Part shown: piece by piece, positions 21,862-34,832 of the stretch
How positions within the stretch are numbered: position 1 is the stretch's first letter
Layout: each line of letters opens with the position of its first letter
Source: Oehlia diaphana
Taxonomy: Eukaryota; Glomeromycota; Glomeromycetes; Glomerales; Glomeraceae
Direction: 5' to 3'
DNA length: 64,000 nt
Assembly (NCBI GenBank): GCA_003833135.1
Contig: QZLH01000005.1
Location: forward strand, 80,146-144,145
The notes under the pieces: model-generated
Database searches by the model: none
The model's input: the letters and a program-made list of their open reading frames with translations, nothing else
Told to the model about the DNA's origin: nothing
Position numbers and translations under genes: made by a program

Positions 21862-24800
21862 TGCTATAACTTTAAAATAAGAATGTAGTAAGTACGCACA
21901 TAAATGTTACATGGTTTAAAAATTATTATAAAGAAATATAAATATTTACCGAAAAATAAAGCATTTAAAGTCCAAAACGAAGAAAACAAAAAAGAAATTT
22001 TAGGGAAAACGAGATATATGAAAAAGAATAAAGGGGAGGGGAGGGAAAGGTAAAAAAGAAATTATTGGTATATAATAAAGGAAAGAAAAGATTGAATAAA
22101 AGAACGAAACGAATAAATATCTAAAATCTTTTTCCTCTGCGTATGAAGAAAAACGCAAAGGTTTCGGTTAAGATAAGAAAAATTGTGAAAGGCATTCGAA
22201 ATAATTTAATTTATTTACAGATGTACAGTAACACAAAAAAAATTTATAAGGTGAGTACCAATCAAGAGATTTGATCGTTGCATTGTAATTAATTGTAAAG
22301 GTCACAAATTTTTTTTTTTTATTATTATCAGGTATTGCATTGTTTGTTTGAATACAACAGGACAACTGGCCTAAAAACCATGAGAAAAAAAAAACCTTTT
22401 TTAATACTTGACATTCTAAGTAAAAACAAATATAAAAAAAACAATAAAAAAATAAAAAAAGAATTTTTTTTTCTTGTTGAAAAAAAATTGTGAATTGTTT
22501 ACTTTTTGTGGAAATTCAATTTTATTCTTAATTCGTACTTTAAAATCATACGGTTGAACTTGTTGATCGTTTTTTTACTAACTAAAAATAACACAATTAA
22601 AAAAACTTATCCACCTGTCAAATAAAAAATATTAAAAATTTAAACGGTTAATCGGAAATAAAAAATCTCGGATACATAGTATAAAAATTTTATCCGAAAT
22701 TTTAAGATTTTTTTTTTTTTTAAAAAAAAATTAATTTATTATGTAAGTAATCGCGGTAGTTACAAAAAAATTTTTATCCGAAATTTAAGAATTTTTTTTT
22801 TTTTTTTTTTTTTTTCAAACGATTAATTTAAGTAATTGCGGTAGTTTGCATAGTTTGCATGAAGAGATCAAATTAATAATAATATTTGATGATACAAAGA
22901 ATACAAAGATATAAACAATATAATAATATAATCTTATAATCTTATAATCTCTCTTATCAATTTTGATTATATTATATTAAATCAGTTTTTTTTTTAATTA
23001 AAATAATTAAAATCATTTTAAAATCATTTTTTAAAAAGGGAAAATTATTAAAAAATCAGAAATTTTCCTTTTTTAAAATAATTTTGGATGTAGAATTTCA
23101 TAATGAATATTTTATTTTGCATAATTCATGTGATTCAGAACCAGTATAATAAGTATAATAAGTATAATAGTAAAATATCACGTGTTATAATTAATTTGTA
23201 TTTAAATACCTTTTACTTGATTTGGTCGTTATATTAGTGTGATATGTAGGCCAACATTACGATATATGAAATATGTTTAATTAGTTTCTATTACGCCCTT
23301 AAACCATTATAAATTTGGTTTAGTTAAATTTAAATAAACTGCGGGATATTAATTAGAAACAACGGGGGATAAATACCGTAAATTTTTTACTTTTTAAAAA
23401 AATTATGATCTGATTATACATTTAAAATATATTTTTAGAAATCCTAGAAATACGTAATTTTCTTTTTTTTTTAAAAAAAAAGAAATGTATAAAAATGTAT
23501 TTAAAATAATATTATATTTTATATTTTTTACTTTATTCTATTTTTGAAAAGATAAAAAAAAATTCATGTTATATATATATACATAAAATAAGTACTATAT
23601 TATCAATTTACGATTTATATCCCAGTACATTAGTTCATACGATAATTTTATCAAAAAAAAAAACAAAATAAATAAAAAAATGCCTCCTTGGAATTTCCCC
23701 TTGATTTCCTTTGATCCTCCGCGTAAATTCTTCTTCTATCGAAGAAGAAATATATATATATATATTTTTTTATCGAAAATGACGAATAAGTGATGAATAT
23801 TTTTTATTAACTCCGATTTAATAGATTTTTTATTACTAATGGAATTAATAATTAAATGAAGAATTTCATGATTCGGATGATTTATATATATATATATATA
23901 TAAATACAACTCGTTCATGAAAATTTTTTTCGTTATAAAAATTATTGTTTTTGGAAAAAAAGGAAAAAAGGAAAATCATTGTACATTGAAAAAAATTCAA
24001 AAAAAGGTGATGATCAAAAAAAGTAAACAATTATATAATAATATTTATTAATATTTATTTTTATTGTAAAAAGGTGATAATGGTTTATGTGTTACCTTGT
24101 TACCTCATGAAAAAAAGCCTCATCCAAATTTTATAATTTGTGACGCAGGTATGATTAAATTGCTCGATCAAATAAAAGTAGAATAAAAAATATTTATTAT
24201 CATTTTTTTTTGGAAGGTGAACAATCAATTAAGTTTAAAATACTGTTAGAATTCTGTTGGAATTTTAGTTTACATGGTTTACGTTTCCGGCTACAAACGG
24301 TAACAAAAAATTTCTTAACGGGTTTATCCGGATATTCCTCAATGATGACTCCGAACTCCGAAATGATCTAAAAAAGAATTATTTGATTTAGGAACATTTT
24401 TTTAATGATAATATAAATTGAAGAGCTTTTTTTATATCGTAAAGAGTAAAGAGGAGTTCTAATTTTTTTTTTTTTTCTCTTCAAATCTTCAAATTATTAA
24501 AATGTTAAGGATATTTTTTTTTATGTAAGATTTTTTTTATATATAAAAAGTTTTTTTTTATAAAGTAATATTTTTTTTGATTTATGTAGTCTTTTATTGG
24601 TTAATTAAAATAAACACCTATTTTTGTCTGATTCCCATAAAGTAACAAACAGTCTTGCATTAAATAGTCATTTGAATATTCTAAATTAAGATTCAAGTAT
24701 AAAAACGATTTGTGTTCTCCTATTTAACGATTTTTTTTATAAAGAGAGGAAAAAAAAAAAGACCTTTGTTTTTTTTAAAAAAAAATATATTACATGGTGC

Positions 24801-24877
24801 AGTATAACCTTTAAAGTTTCTAAAAAAAAACACCGAATTTTTTTTCCTCTTGAAAAAAAAAAAAAAAAAAAAAAAAA
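21862..24877. other. Gene-free AT-rich spacer between divergent genes
   Basis: Holds homopolymer T and A tracts (for example a long T-run at about 22794-22815). A G-rich stretch GGGGAGGGGAGGGAAAGG starts near 22033, and AT-dinucleotide runs occur near 23748-23766 and 23882-23902. No coding segment could be supported on either strand. It may contain the promoters of the membrane-protein gene (minus) and of the secreted protein (plus, 24878). Confidence 0.5.
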
Positions 24878-25088
24878 ATGAAGCACTTCATGTTATTATT
24901 ATTATTATTATCTTTAATATTAGTGAAAATTAATTCTGTCGTTCATGCACAATTAAATAGTAAAAATTCAAATTGTACTTCAAACATTGATTCTCCATGT
25001 GCAAAATTAGACGAATTATTAGCTCCTTGTGGTTCAAAAATTGCTCCTCCTCCTGCTAATATTCAAGCATACGAATATACTGTTGAAA
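24878..25088 (+). CDS. First exon of a secreted Cys-containing protein
   Basis: The ATG opens a strong signal peptide (MKHFMLLLLLLSLILVKI, cleavage likely after VVHA). The mature region begins QLNSKNSNCTSNIDSPCAKL, then LLAPCGSKIAPPP. It ends in a good donor (GAAA|GTAAGAT) in phase 1. Similar short Cys-spaced N-terminal regions occur on fungal secreted and single-pass proteins. I could not follow the gene further: an acceptor CCAAG at about 25334 leads into a tract that looks like a dispersed repeat. The gene may therefore be disrupted or its second exon unrecognised. The immediately preceding A-run (about 24855-24877) is unusual for a leader. Confidence 0.5.
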
Positions 25089-25319
25089 GTAAGATACATT
25101 TATTAATTATTTTTTATTTTTTATTTTTCTTTATTTTTTTTTTTTAAAAAAAAAGAAAAAAAAAACAGGATAGGTTTATATATAAAAAAATGGGAAAAAT
25201 TTCAAAAAAAAAAAATGTGGATTTTTGTTTTTAATTTTTTTTAATAATTTTCTGGGGGGTTTTTTTTGGGTTTAAAGAAGCTGTAATGATAATAATTTTT
25301 TAAAATTTTTATTATTTTT

Positions 25320-25580
25320 TTTGAACTTTTCCAAGATGTTGGGAATCCATCTCAGCCCCTTTTTATAATTCAAGAAATATTTCTGGTCCTCTGTTTCATC
25401 AAGTGACACTCGGCTATTCGGAAATGAAGATGATTGAAGGATAAATAACAATATATGCGCGTTAAAAATTAAATATATATAAATATATATAACCCAAATA
25501 TAGCGCGTTTCTATTCAAAGATTATTCTAACCTAATTTTTATTTGTACTTGTTTCGCGATTTCTTTGTTAACTTAAAATA
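25320..25580 (+). repeat. Possible dispersed repeat in spacer
   Basis: The tract around 25334-25442 reads open on the plus strand (CWESISAPFYNSRNISG...GYSEMKM to TAA). From memory, it resembles short spurious reading frames seen repeatedly in arbuscular mycorrhizal fungal gene predictions, which would fit a dispersed element. No second copy is in the window, so this rests on recollection and needs a genome search. It could instead be a real exon of the gene starting at 24878. Confidence 0.3.
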
Positions 25581-28500
25581 ATTTGTAGGAAGGGTAACTT
25601 CAAAAAAAAAAAAAAGATTTAGTTACTTATCGCACTTGGTATCATCTAACCTTATTATAAAGTTTATTCTAAAAAGAACAAAAGAATTTTTTATATTTGA
25701 AAAAGAAAAAAAAATTGTTTTTTTTTTTTTTACCAAAAAAAGTGAAAGTGTCTAACCATTTTTTCATTTGATTTGATCAAAAATTTCACAAAATGGAGTA
25801 TTAGTAACTCATTTGACCTTTTTTTCCATTTGATTAGATACAATCGGGATATAAATTCGGATGTTGATTTTAAAATAAGTTAAATAAGTTTCGGGTAGTT
25901 CAGTTTTTGAAGTCAAAAAAAGATAACGCCTATCATAAATCAAAATTAACACGTATAATATACAGTATATACATATATATATATTATATATATTATATAA
26001 TAAGTTGATAGTTGACAACAATATTAGAAAAAAAATATATACATATAAATATATACTCAACACACACATATATATAATAATATAATATAATATAATATAA
26101 ATAATATATAAAAAATATTTTAAAAAACAACGTTGGTTCCAAATTTGTTTTATAATACAAAATCATAAATGTTGTTGATATAAATGATAAGATGTACTGT
26201 AACATATAAATTTCAGTGTATATTATTCGCTAATCTATGAAAATTTTCCACCATTCATTCCAAAAATGTTTTTTTTTATATCATTTTTAATTATAACAAA
26301 CTTAATTTAATACCAGCGAGAATATAAAAAAATGGTAAACCATTAAAGGTTTGTACAATAAGAAATAGTATAATATAAAAAAAATTTATCATTCTTCCTT
26401 TTTTTTTTGTACCAATTTGTTTATACTAGATATGTACATATTTTTTTTCCCCAAATCAATCGTTTATCATTGCATGTTTTTGTATTTTTTATTTATCTAT
26501 TTATTTTTTTCAAGGAACCAATCAATTTTTTAAAAAACAAACTAAAGCAAAAGGCCGAGATCTTTGTCTAAAAGAAATATCAAGGAACAATTTTAGTATT
26601 TTGTCACGCGTTAATTTTAATTAATTCTTTTAATTATAATTTTAGTAACCATGTAATTTTTCATATGATACATTTTTTTTATCCATCCCCAACATAAATT
26701 TGGATTTACATTCTTGAATTCAAAAACAGAATTTCCCGTTTTTAAATTAAACCATTTTAATGAAGTTTTGTTATTAGATCCCATCAGTGTACCTAAATAA
26801 TAAATATACAAAAAAACTTACCATAAATATTATTAATTAATTTACTGTATTCTATATTTTTATAACAGAATCAGAATTTACCATCTTTTTTACGAAAAAT
26901 TTTAATCAAAAAAGTTTTTGGATCATCACTAAATAAAGTTATCCAATTAAAATTCCTCATTTTGTGGTACAAAAACTCACCGTTGTTCGCTTTTTGGGAA
27001 ATAATTTTTTTTTTTATGAACTTTTTTTCTTATATTTGTGTAAAAAAAAAATATTTTACGCCAAAATTTTTTTTTTCGTCGGACCAAATTTCCGATTTTA
27101 GGGAATACATTTATCTGTATGCTTTTCCAATCATTTTTTTTTTAATTTGTTTGATTTATTGATTTACAAGTTTCGCTCATAATCATAAACTAATGTCGTG
27201 CAATCTTCTTCAAACCCCTCGTTATCATTAAAACCTTATTATTTCATTACTAGATATAATAAATTTCTTAATATGTAATCTTTTATACCGAAATGATATT
27301 ATTTAATACATAACAATGCTAAGCGATCAAATATTTTAGTTATATAAAAAATTAATTATAGTTATTTATTTATTTTTTTTTTTTTAAATATTTTGGGGTC
27401 CGTTTTATAAAAATTCCCGATTTTCTATACATATTTATACATAAAGTGAAATAATGCTCAATGTAAAAGATCTTCTAAAACCAAAAAAAGTGTTTGTTAA
27501 TTATTTGCATAATATGAAAAGAAATTATTTTAATAATGCAATAATGCTCGAAAAATTGCATCAAATATCGCGTCATACAATAATTATAATTAAATTCAAA
27601 CAGGAAAACAGGAGACTTTGTTGTGTTATCCTAAAAATATTCAAATGGACAAAAAATTCCTATGTTGTATATTCGAAACATTCGAAACAATTCTTGTAAT
27701 ATCACGTGATTTGTGATTAACTCCAAATTTGGTAATCTCATATATAAGTAATTGTATTTTGAAAAAGGATAACAATGGACCTTGTCGTCGGATTAAAAAT
27801 AAGATGAAACTTTACGAAACACAAAATGAGCTTGACGATTAAAAAGGAATGAATTATTGTGAAACATGTTTCTTTCTTCGGTAGTTCGGTTATTACATAA
27901 TTTATTTTTTTCTTTTTTTTTTTAAAAAAAAAAAAAATTAAAAAAATTAAAATTATTAATATTATTTAATCTACAGTATTATCAATTAATTGTTTTCATT
28001 TTATCTTTTTATGTTAGAAAAATTTTTCCTATTATTAGTGAAATATGTGAGATTTACAGATTTACGAACATTTTGTACGTTTTATGGTTCAATTATTGTT
28101 TATACATGAAACCAATAAAAAAAAAAAAAACTATTATAAAGATATTTCAAAAAATAACGGATTTTGATTCCGATTCATAAAAGAAAAATTTTCTAAATTC
28201 AAAAGAATTTTAATACAAATACGTCCAAAATGTTACTGCATAATCATGTAATACGTAAAATGTAACACATTCCATTTTTTTTCTTTTTTTTTCTTTAGAA
28301 AAAAAATAAGATTTTGTTATTGTTAATCGATAAATTATTATTCTATCTTCCATATTTAATCTTCGCATTGGACCGGTAATAACCGATATCAAGAAGATCA
28401 TAAACGTGAAAATATTATTAATGATTATTCTAATAACGTTACAATCTTTAGATAGTTTAAGAGGTGAACGCGTAATTTTTATATTCAGTTTTACTTATAT

Positions 28501-28868
28501 AGTTATATAAATAAGATTATTAATTAAAAATTTAATCAAATGATTTTATTTATGTTCTTCATATTGTAAAAGTTATGTATTGTAAAAGTTAATGTACAAT
28601 TTTAATAAACTTTGTTATAATAAATAATAAACTCTTCTCCAAAATCAAAAAACTTTTAATCAAAAAAAGAATGTAATCATTAAATCCCGTGATTCGATTT
28701 AGTAACGATTTGTCGATATCACACTTTTTTTTTTATCCTATCAAATGATTAACAAACACGTTATTTACGATTGTTACACGGACGATCATCAAATATTTTT
28801 CGTTCCGCCAAAAAACTAAAAAAAAATTTTCAAATAGATTAGATTTTAAAAAAGTTTCACTTAATTTA
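25581..28868. other. Gene-poor AT-rich spacer
   Basis: AT-dinucleotide clusters (25970-26110), many homopolymers and a TCACGTGA palindrome (27702-27709). An ORF on the minus strand at 26617-26811 (contains LKTGNSVFEFKNVNPNLCWG) has some protein-like composition but no start or splice context I trust. An 81-codon ORF at 27454-27699 is equally uncertain. Neither is called. Confidence 0.4.
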
Positions 28869-30282
28869 ATGAATTTATCAAAAAAGGACGAAGATTCAGG
28901 TGATTATCATTCCTTTTTTTTTTTTGTATACAATATTTCTAATTATGATTAAAATCCCGTCAAGATGTATTTTCCAAAACTTTAGATTGAAACATTCTAG
29001 ATAGTTTTTTTTATAGTTTTAGAGAATTTTTTTAGTGTTTGGTGATTTAAACATTTTTAGGTTCTTATTGAATCAAAATATTGGGTTTTAATTGGATGGG
29101 TGGATTATAATCGTTTGATAGAAATTATTATTTATCAATTAATGTAGTTTAGTTTTGTTATACATTATTTTTTGATAGGAGACTTGGGTGTCTTTTATCA
29201 CCTCGATAAGACTACCGTACTTCAAGAAGCTCGCGTTTTTAATGAGTCTCCAATAGTTCCAAGAAAATGTCGTCTTTTACTCACAAAGATCATATATTTA
29301 TTATACCTTGGTGAGCCGATGGCTACCACCGAAGCTACAGAATTATTCTTTAGTGTAACTAAACTATTTCAATCCAAAGATGTAAGTTTTTTTTTTTTAA
29401 TAGATCAAAAAAAAATTTCCCTCTCGCTTTTTTTTACAAAATTAATAAAAAAATATAATAATCTTTAAATAAATAATTATTAATATATTACTTAAAATTT
29501 TAAAAATTTTTATTATGAATTTCATAGACCGCTCTTCGACAAATGGTTTACTTGGTAATTAAGGAGTTATCAACCGTTGCTGAAGATGTTATTATGGTTA
29601 CTAGCAGTTTGATGAAGGATATGCAACCAAAATCCGAAGTCATCTACCGAGCAAATGCTATAAGAGCACTTTGTAAAATTATTGATGTAATTATTATTAT
29701 TTATTATTATTAATCAATTAATAACTGATAAGTATAAGTTTAATTAATTATTTTAATTTAATTAACTTAGGCATCAATGCTTCCAAGTGTTGAACGTTTT
29801 CTCAAAGCCGCTATTGTTGATAAAACTCCATCAATATCATCCGCTGCAATGGTTTCTAGTTATCATCTATTTCCTGCTGGTAAAGATGTGATTAAACGAT
29901 GGGCCAATGAGGTTAATGAAGCTATTAATTCTAAACCATCTTCAATTGTTGGTACTGCATCTTCATATTTAACATCCTTTTCATCAAGTGGATCTTCTTA
30001 TAATTCACAACCATCATCAACAAGTAATATTAATCAATATCATGCATTGGGTCTCATATATATGATTCGACAACATGATCGTATGGCTGTAACAAAATTA
30101 ATTCAACAATTGGCTGGTAGTAGTCGAGGAACTTTTGGTTCCTCAAGTGGAATTTTACGTAATTCTTTTGCATATTGTTTGTTGATCAGATACGCTGCTA
30201 AAATTTTAGATGAAGACCCAAAGTAAGAAAATTTTGTTTATTATTACCTTTAAATTCATGTTTATTTTTTAAATTTTTTTTT

Positions 30283-30319
<37 letters not shown>

Positions 30320-33049
30320 TTCGCGACAACAAATGTATGACCTTTTGGAGGTATGGTTACGCCATAAGAGTGATATTGTAAATTTCGAAGCAGCAAAAGC
30401 AATATGTAATATAAAGGATGTAACAAGTAAAGAATTATATCCAGCTGTTAACGGTAAAGAATTTTTTTTTATGATATTTTTCTGATTTTGGTAAATATTA
30501 TTAATTTTCTTTCCTAATAAATCTTTGTAAAATTTTAGTTTTACAACTTTTCCTATCCTCTCCAAAATCTACTCTTCGCTTTGCCGCAATTCGTACACTC
30601 AATAAATTGGCCATGACTCAACCAACTGCTGTTCAATCTTGTAATTTGGATATGGAAAATTTGATCACTGATCAAAATAGAAGTGTAGCAACTTTTGCTA
30701 TAACTACTTTACTGAAGGCAAGTTATTTTTATAAAAAAGCTTTTTTTTTTATTTTTTTTGATAAAATTTTATTTTAATCTTTTATTTAATCTTCTATTTA
30801 ATTTTTTATTTAATTCATATTATCTTTAATAATTAAATTATTTAGACAGGCAATGAAGCTAGTGTTGACCGTCTAATGAAACAAATCACAGGATTTATGA
30901 CTGAAATTTCAGATGAATTCAAGGTGATTGTTGTTGACGCGATACGTTCTTTATGTCTTAAATTTCCATCAAAACAAGTAGTAATGCTCAGCTTCTTGTC
31001 TGGAGTATTGAGGGATGAGGGTGGTTATGAGTTTAAACGAGCTGTAGTTGAAGCTATATTTGATTTGGTTAAATTCATTCCAGAATCAAAAGAAGCTGGT
31101 AAATCTTTTTTAAAAATCTAATATCATTCACATATATGTAAATTAGAAATTAATTCTCTACCTTTTTTTTTTTTTTACTTAGCTTTGGCTCATTTGTGTG
31201 AATTCATTGAAGATTGTGAATTCACCAAACTTTCCGTACGAGTTCTTCACTTGCTCGGTGTTGAAGGACCAAAGACACCTACTCCTACAAAATATATTCG
31301 TTATATATATAATCGTGTTATATTAGAGAATTCTATTGTAAGAGCCGCTGCTGTTAGTGCACTTGCTAAATTTGGTGTAAGTGCTGAAGATCCAGAAGTT
31401 AAAAAGAGTATCAAGGTGTTACTCACGAGGTGAGATTATTAAAAGAAAAAAAAAATTAATTTTATTTTTGTTATAAAATTATTTAATTTCGGTCTTTTTG
31501 ATTATTTATAGGTGTTTGGATGACAATGACGATGAAGTTCGAGACAGAGCTATATTATTTTTGAAACTTATAGATGATAACGAAAGCGCTGAAAAATATG
31601 TCAAAGATGGTTAGTTGCATAATTTCACTAATTTAATTAAGCTTGATCCTTTTTCGTTAATATTTTATTTTATTCATTAGATTCTACATATTCACTTGCT
31701 GCACTTGAAAGACAACTTGTACAATATGTTAGTAATCCAGAATCATCAGAAAAACCATTTGATCTTTCTGATATACCAAAGATTACTAAAGCGCAAGCTG
31801 AAGCCGAGAATTTGAGACCCAGAAGCTTTGACCTTGCGTCCACGCAAACCATTGGAACTTCATCTTCAGCTGTTGGTTCAATAAATTCAAATATTGTTAC
31901 TACAAGTAGAGATGCTACACCTACTCCGGGAGTAGATCAACAGCAAATTTATTCTCAGCAGCTTGAACAAATTCCAGAGATTGCTGCATTTGGACCTTTA
32001 TTCAAGAGCAGTATCAAACCTGTTGAACTCACGGAAAGTGAAACAGAATATGTTGTCAGTTGCGTTAAGCATATGTTTAAAGAAAATATGGTATTCCAGG
32101 TATTTATATGAAATAATATGTATGTGAATATATATACAATAAAAAAAACTAATAAATTTCTTTAATAAAATTTTTTATTTCAATAGTTTATTGTTACTAA
32201 TACGTTGAATGATCAGTTATTGGAAAATGTTAGTGTTGTAATGCAACCAGAATCAGATGAAGGTACTTTGGTGGAAGAGTTTGTAATTCCGGCAACAAAA
32301 TTGCCATATGATCAACCTGGTTCTATATATGTTGCATTTAAGAGAACAAATCCCGAAGAATATACATTAGGTAGTTTCTCCAACACTCTAAAGTTTTTAG
32401 TTAAAGATTGTGATCCATCTACTGGAGAAGCTGATGAAGGAGAAGGTTATGAGGATGAATATCTGGTATGAACAAACCATTTTTCTTTTAATGATTTACA
32501 AAAAATTTAAAAATTTTTTTTTTTTAAACCAATATATTAAATTGATTAGGTTGAAGATATTGAGATAGTTACCGGTGATTATGTTCTTCCAACTTATATA
32601 AGTGACTTCTCAAGTGCATGGGATAGTGTGGGAGAGGAAGGTCAAGTAGTAGAAACATTTGCTCTAACTGCATCAAAGAGTTTGAAAGGTATGTGTTACG
32701 TTATTTTATTAGGAATTATGAATTGTCTTTTTTTTTTTAATTACAATTGATATTAATTATAGACTTTAATTTAATTATCTAAACTAAAAAAAAATTGGGT
32801 TCTTTTTTGTTTATAGATTCTTGTACAACTTTAATTGAACTTCTTGGAATGAGTCCAGTTGAAAACAGTGGAACACCAACATCATCCAGTGTACACACTT
32901 TAATGCTTTCTGGAACATTTTTGGGTGGTATAAAAGTACTGGCAAAGAATCGAATGACGTTTGCTCCTAGTACGGGAGTTACGATGGAGTTATCTGTCCG
33001 ATCCCCAAGTGAAGAAATTAGTCGTATTGTTATTGGAGCTGTTGTATAG
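28869..33049 (+). CDS. SEC21: Coatomer subunit gamma (COPI)
   Basis: Thirteen exons: 28869-28899, 29179-29381, 29528-29686, 29771-30222, 30320-30453, 30539-30717, 30846-31098, 31183-31429, 31512-31609, 31681-32099, 32187-32465, 32550-32688 and 32817-33049. Phases agree and the product is 941 residues, matching the family's usual length. The N-terminus [13 protein letters not shown] leads into [18 protein letters not shown], diagnostic of gamma-COP. Residues about 20-580 are the adaptin-like alpha-solenoid ([31 protein letters not shown]). A Ser/Thr/Gln linker spans about 615-680, and the appendage (AFGPLFKSS to the C-terminus) closes the protein. It coats Golgi-to-ER retrograde vesicles and binds Arf1 and cargo tails. 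The intron after exon 6 has a GC donor (AAG|GCAAGT). All other introns are GT-AG. Confidence 0.96.
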
Positions 33050-33234
33050 ATTATGTGAATTTATTACAAAATGTAAAATTAATAATAACAAGATGAAAAT
33101 TATAGTAGTGTATAATTTTTTTTTTTACAACCCTATTAATAGATTAAAAATTTTATTTAATCGGATAATAATCTTGAGTTAAATAATCAAATAACTTTTT
33201 GTCCAATATTCGTTGATACAACTAATCTTCCCCA

Positions 33235-33275
33235 ACATAACCAACAAAAAAAAGCTTGGGCACGTGATTTGTGAT
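33235..33275 (+). repeat. Left arm of an inverted repeat with CACGTG core
   Basis: CATAACCAACAAAAA...AGCTTGGGCACGTGAT here is matched on the opposite strand at 34354-34388 (AACCAACAAAAAGCTCGGGCACGTGAT), with about 40 bp alignable and a few mismatches. The arms are 1.1 kb apart and enclose gap 2. It may be the ends of an old element or a shared regulatory segment. The CACGTG is the classical bHLH E-box core. Confidence 0.55.
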
Positions 33276-33337
33276 GTAGCTGTATATAAATAAAAATTTT
33301 TTTTCTCCGTTCACCTATTTCTTAATACATTTTATTT

Positions 33338-33427
33338 TTTGGGAAACCTTAAAAACCTATATTATATAAATACTGTCTTTTTTATTTTTTTATTTATTTC
33401 CTTTTATTATTTTTATAAACAATAAAT
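33338..33427 (+). repeat. 90-bp direct duplicate flanking gap 2, left copy
   Basis: Identical base for base to 34008-34097. It directly abuts the N-run, as does the other copy. This is the pattern left when two overlapping contig ends are scaffolded with a gap instead of being merged. Confidence 0.9.
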
Positions 33428-34007
33428 NNNNNNNNNNNNNNNNNNNNNNNNNNNNNNNNNNNNNNNNNNNNNNNNNNNNNNNNNNNNNNNNNNNNNNNNN
33501 NNNNNNNNNNNNNNNNNNNNNNNNNNNNNNNNNNNNNNNNNNNNNNNNNNNNNNNNNNNNNNNNNNNNNNNNNNNNNNNNNNNNNNNNNNNNNNNNNNNN
33601 NNNNNNNNNNNNNNNNNNNNNNNNNNNNNNNNNNNNNNNNNNNNNNNNNNNNNNNNNNNNNNNNNNNNNNNNNNNNNNNNNNNNNNNNNNNNNNNNNNNN
33701 NNNNNNNNNNNNNNNNNNNNNNNNNNNNNNNNNNNNNNNNNNNNNNNNNNNNNNNNNNNNNNNNNNNNNNNNNNNNNNNNNNNNNNNNNNNNNNNNNNNN
33801 NNNNNNNNNNNNNNNNNNNNNNNNNNNNNNNNNNNNNNNNNNNNNNNNNNNNNNNNNNNNNNNNNNNNNNNNNNNNNNNNNNNNNNNNNNNNNNNNNNNN
33901 NNNNNNNNNNNNNNNNNNNNNNNNNNNNNNNNNNNNNNNNNNNNNNNNNNNNNNNNNNNNNNNNNNNNNNNNNNNNNNNNNNNNNNNNNNNNNNNNNNNN
34001 NNNNNNN
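33428..34007. other. Assembly gap (N-run)
   Basis: 580 N between two identical 90-bp ends. The true gap may be zero or negative. Confidence 0.99.
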
Positions 34008-34097
34008 TTTGGGAAACCTTAAAAACCTATATTATATAAATACTGTCTTTTTTATTTTTTTATTTATTTCCTTTTATTATTTTTATAAACAATAAAT
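34008..34097 (+). repeat. 90-bp direct duplicate flanking gap 2, right copy
   Basis: Exact copy of 33338-33427, beginning TTTGGGAAACCTTAAAAACC immediately after the last N. Confidence 0.9.
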
Positions 34098-34353
34098 ATT
34101 AACATTTTACGTTTCTTTGAAATTTTTAAAGTTTGTTTTAGCAAGTATTAAAGTAATTTATACATATTAATTTTATTCATTTTGACGTTTTGTAAATTTT
34201 TAGTTAAGGTATATGTTACTTTATCAGTTATACAAAGAATTTTAAAAACAGAAAAAAAAATTTTTTCTGTATTGTTTATTAAAACTTAAAATTTTATTTT
34301 CTATTGATTTTACACTAGATCAACCAATCAAAATTTAGACGCCACACTTTATA

Positions 34354-34388
34354 TCACGTGCCCGAGCTTTTTGTTGGTTACGCTGGGG
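34354..34388 (-). repeat. Right arm of an inverted repeat with CACGTG core
   Basis: Reverse-complement partner of 33235-33275. A second full palindrome TCACGTGA follows 14 bp later (34402-34409) and a third at 34607-34614. Confidence 0.55.
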
Positions 34389-34832
34389 GAGTTGGCCAAA
34401 GTCACGTGATATAGAATTTGATCTCGTTGTTTAAAGTGTTAATTGACAATTTGGCATTCCAAATTGGGAAAAGTATGGTTCTTACCAGTCTCAATAGACC
34501 TATATCATAAAAATATCAAGATGAACTCAAGATTATACTGGCCGATCAATAATAACTCATCTTGGTTACACAATGCAGATTCATTGACTAATGAAAAAAA
34601 AATCGATCACGTGAATTTCTTTTCTCCGCCACGCGATCGCCACCAATGAAATCGCAAATTTTAGTTTTTCGCTCCGGACGGTGGTTCCTCCACAGTAACG
34701 TCCTAAATCCTAATCGGTCGCGTGAAATGGGTTAAAGTAAAAAAAAGCTCTCTACGTGGTTATGTTCTGGCTAATTGAGAAAACACCAAGCAGTTGCTTA
34801 GGAGAACAAGGAATGGATGTGTTTTTGGAAAA

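Noticed and set aside
26617..26811. 64-codon minus-strand ORF with NPNLCWGWIKK
   Set aside because: Slightly protein-like, but isolated, with no family or supporting exon.
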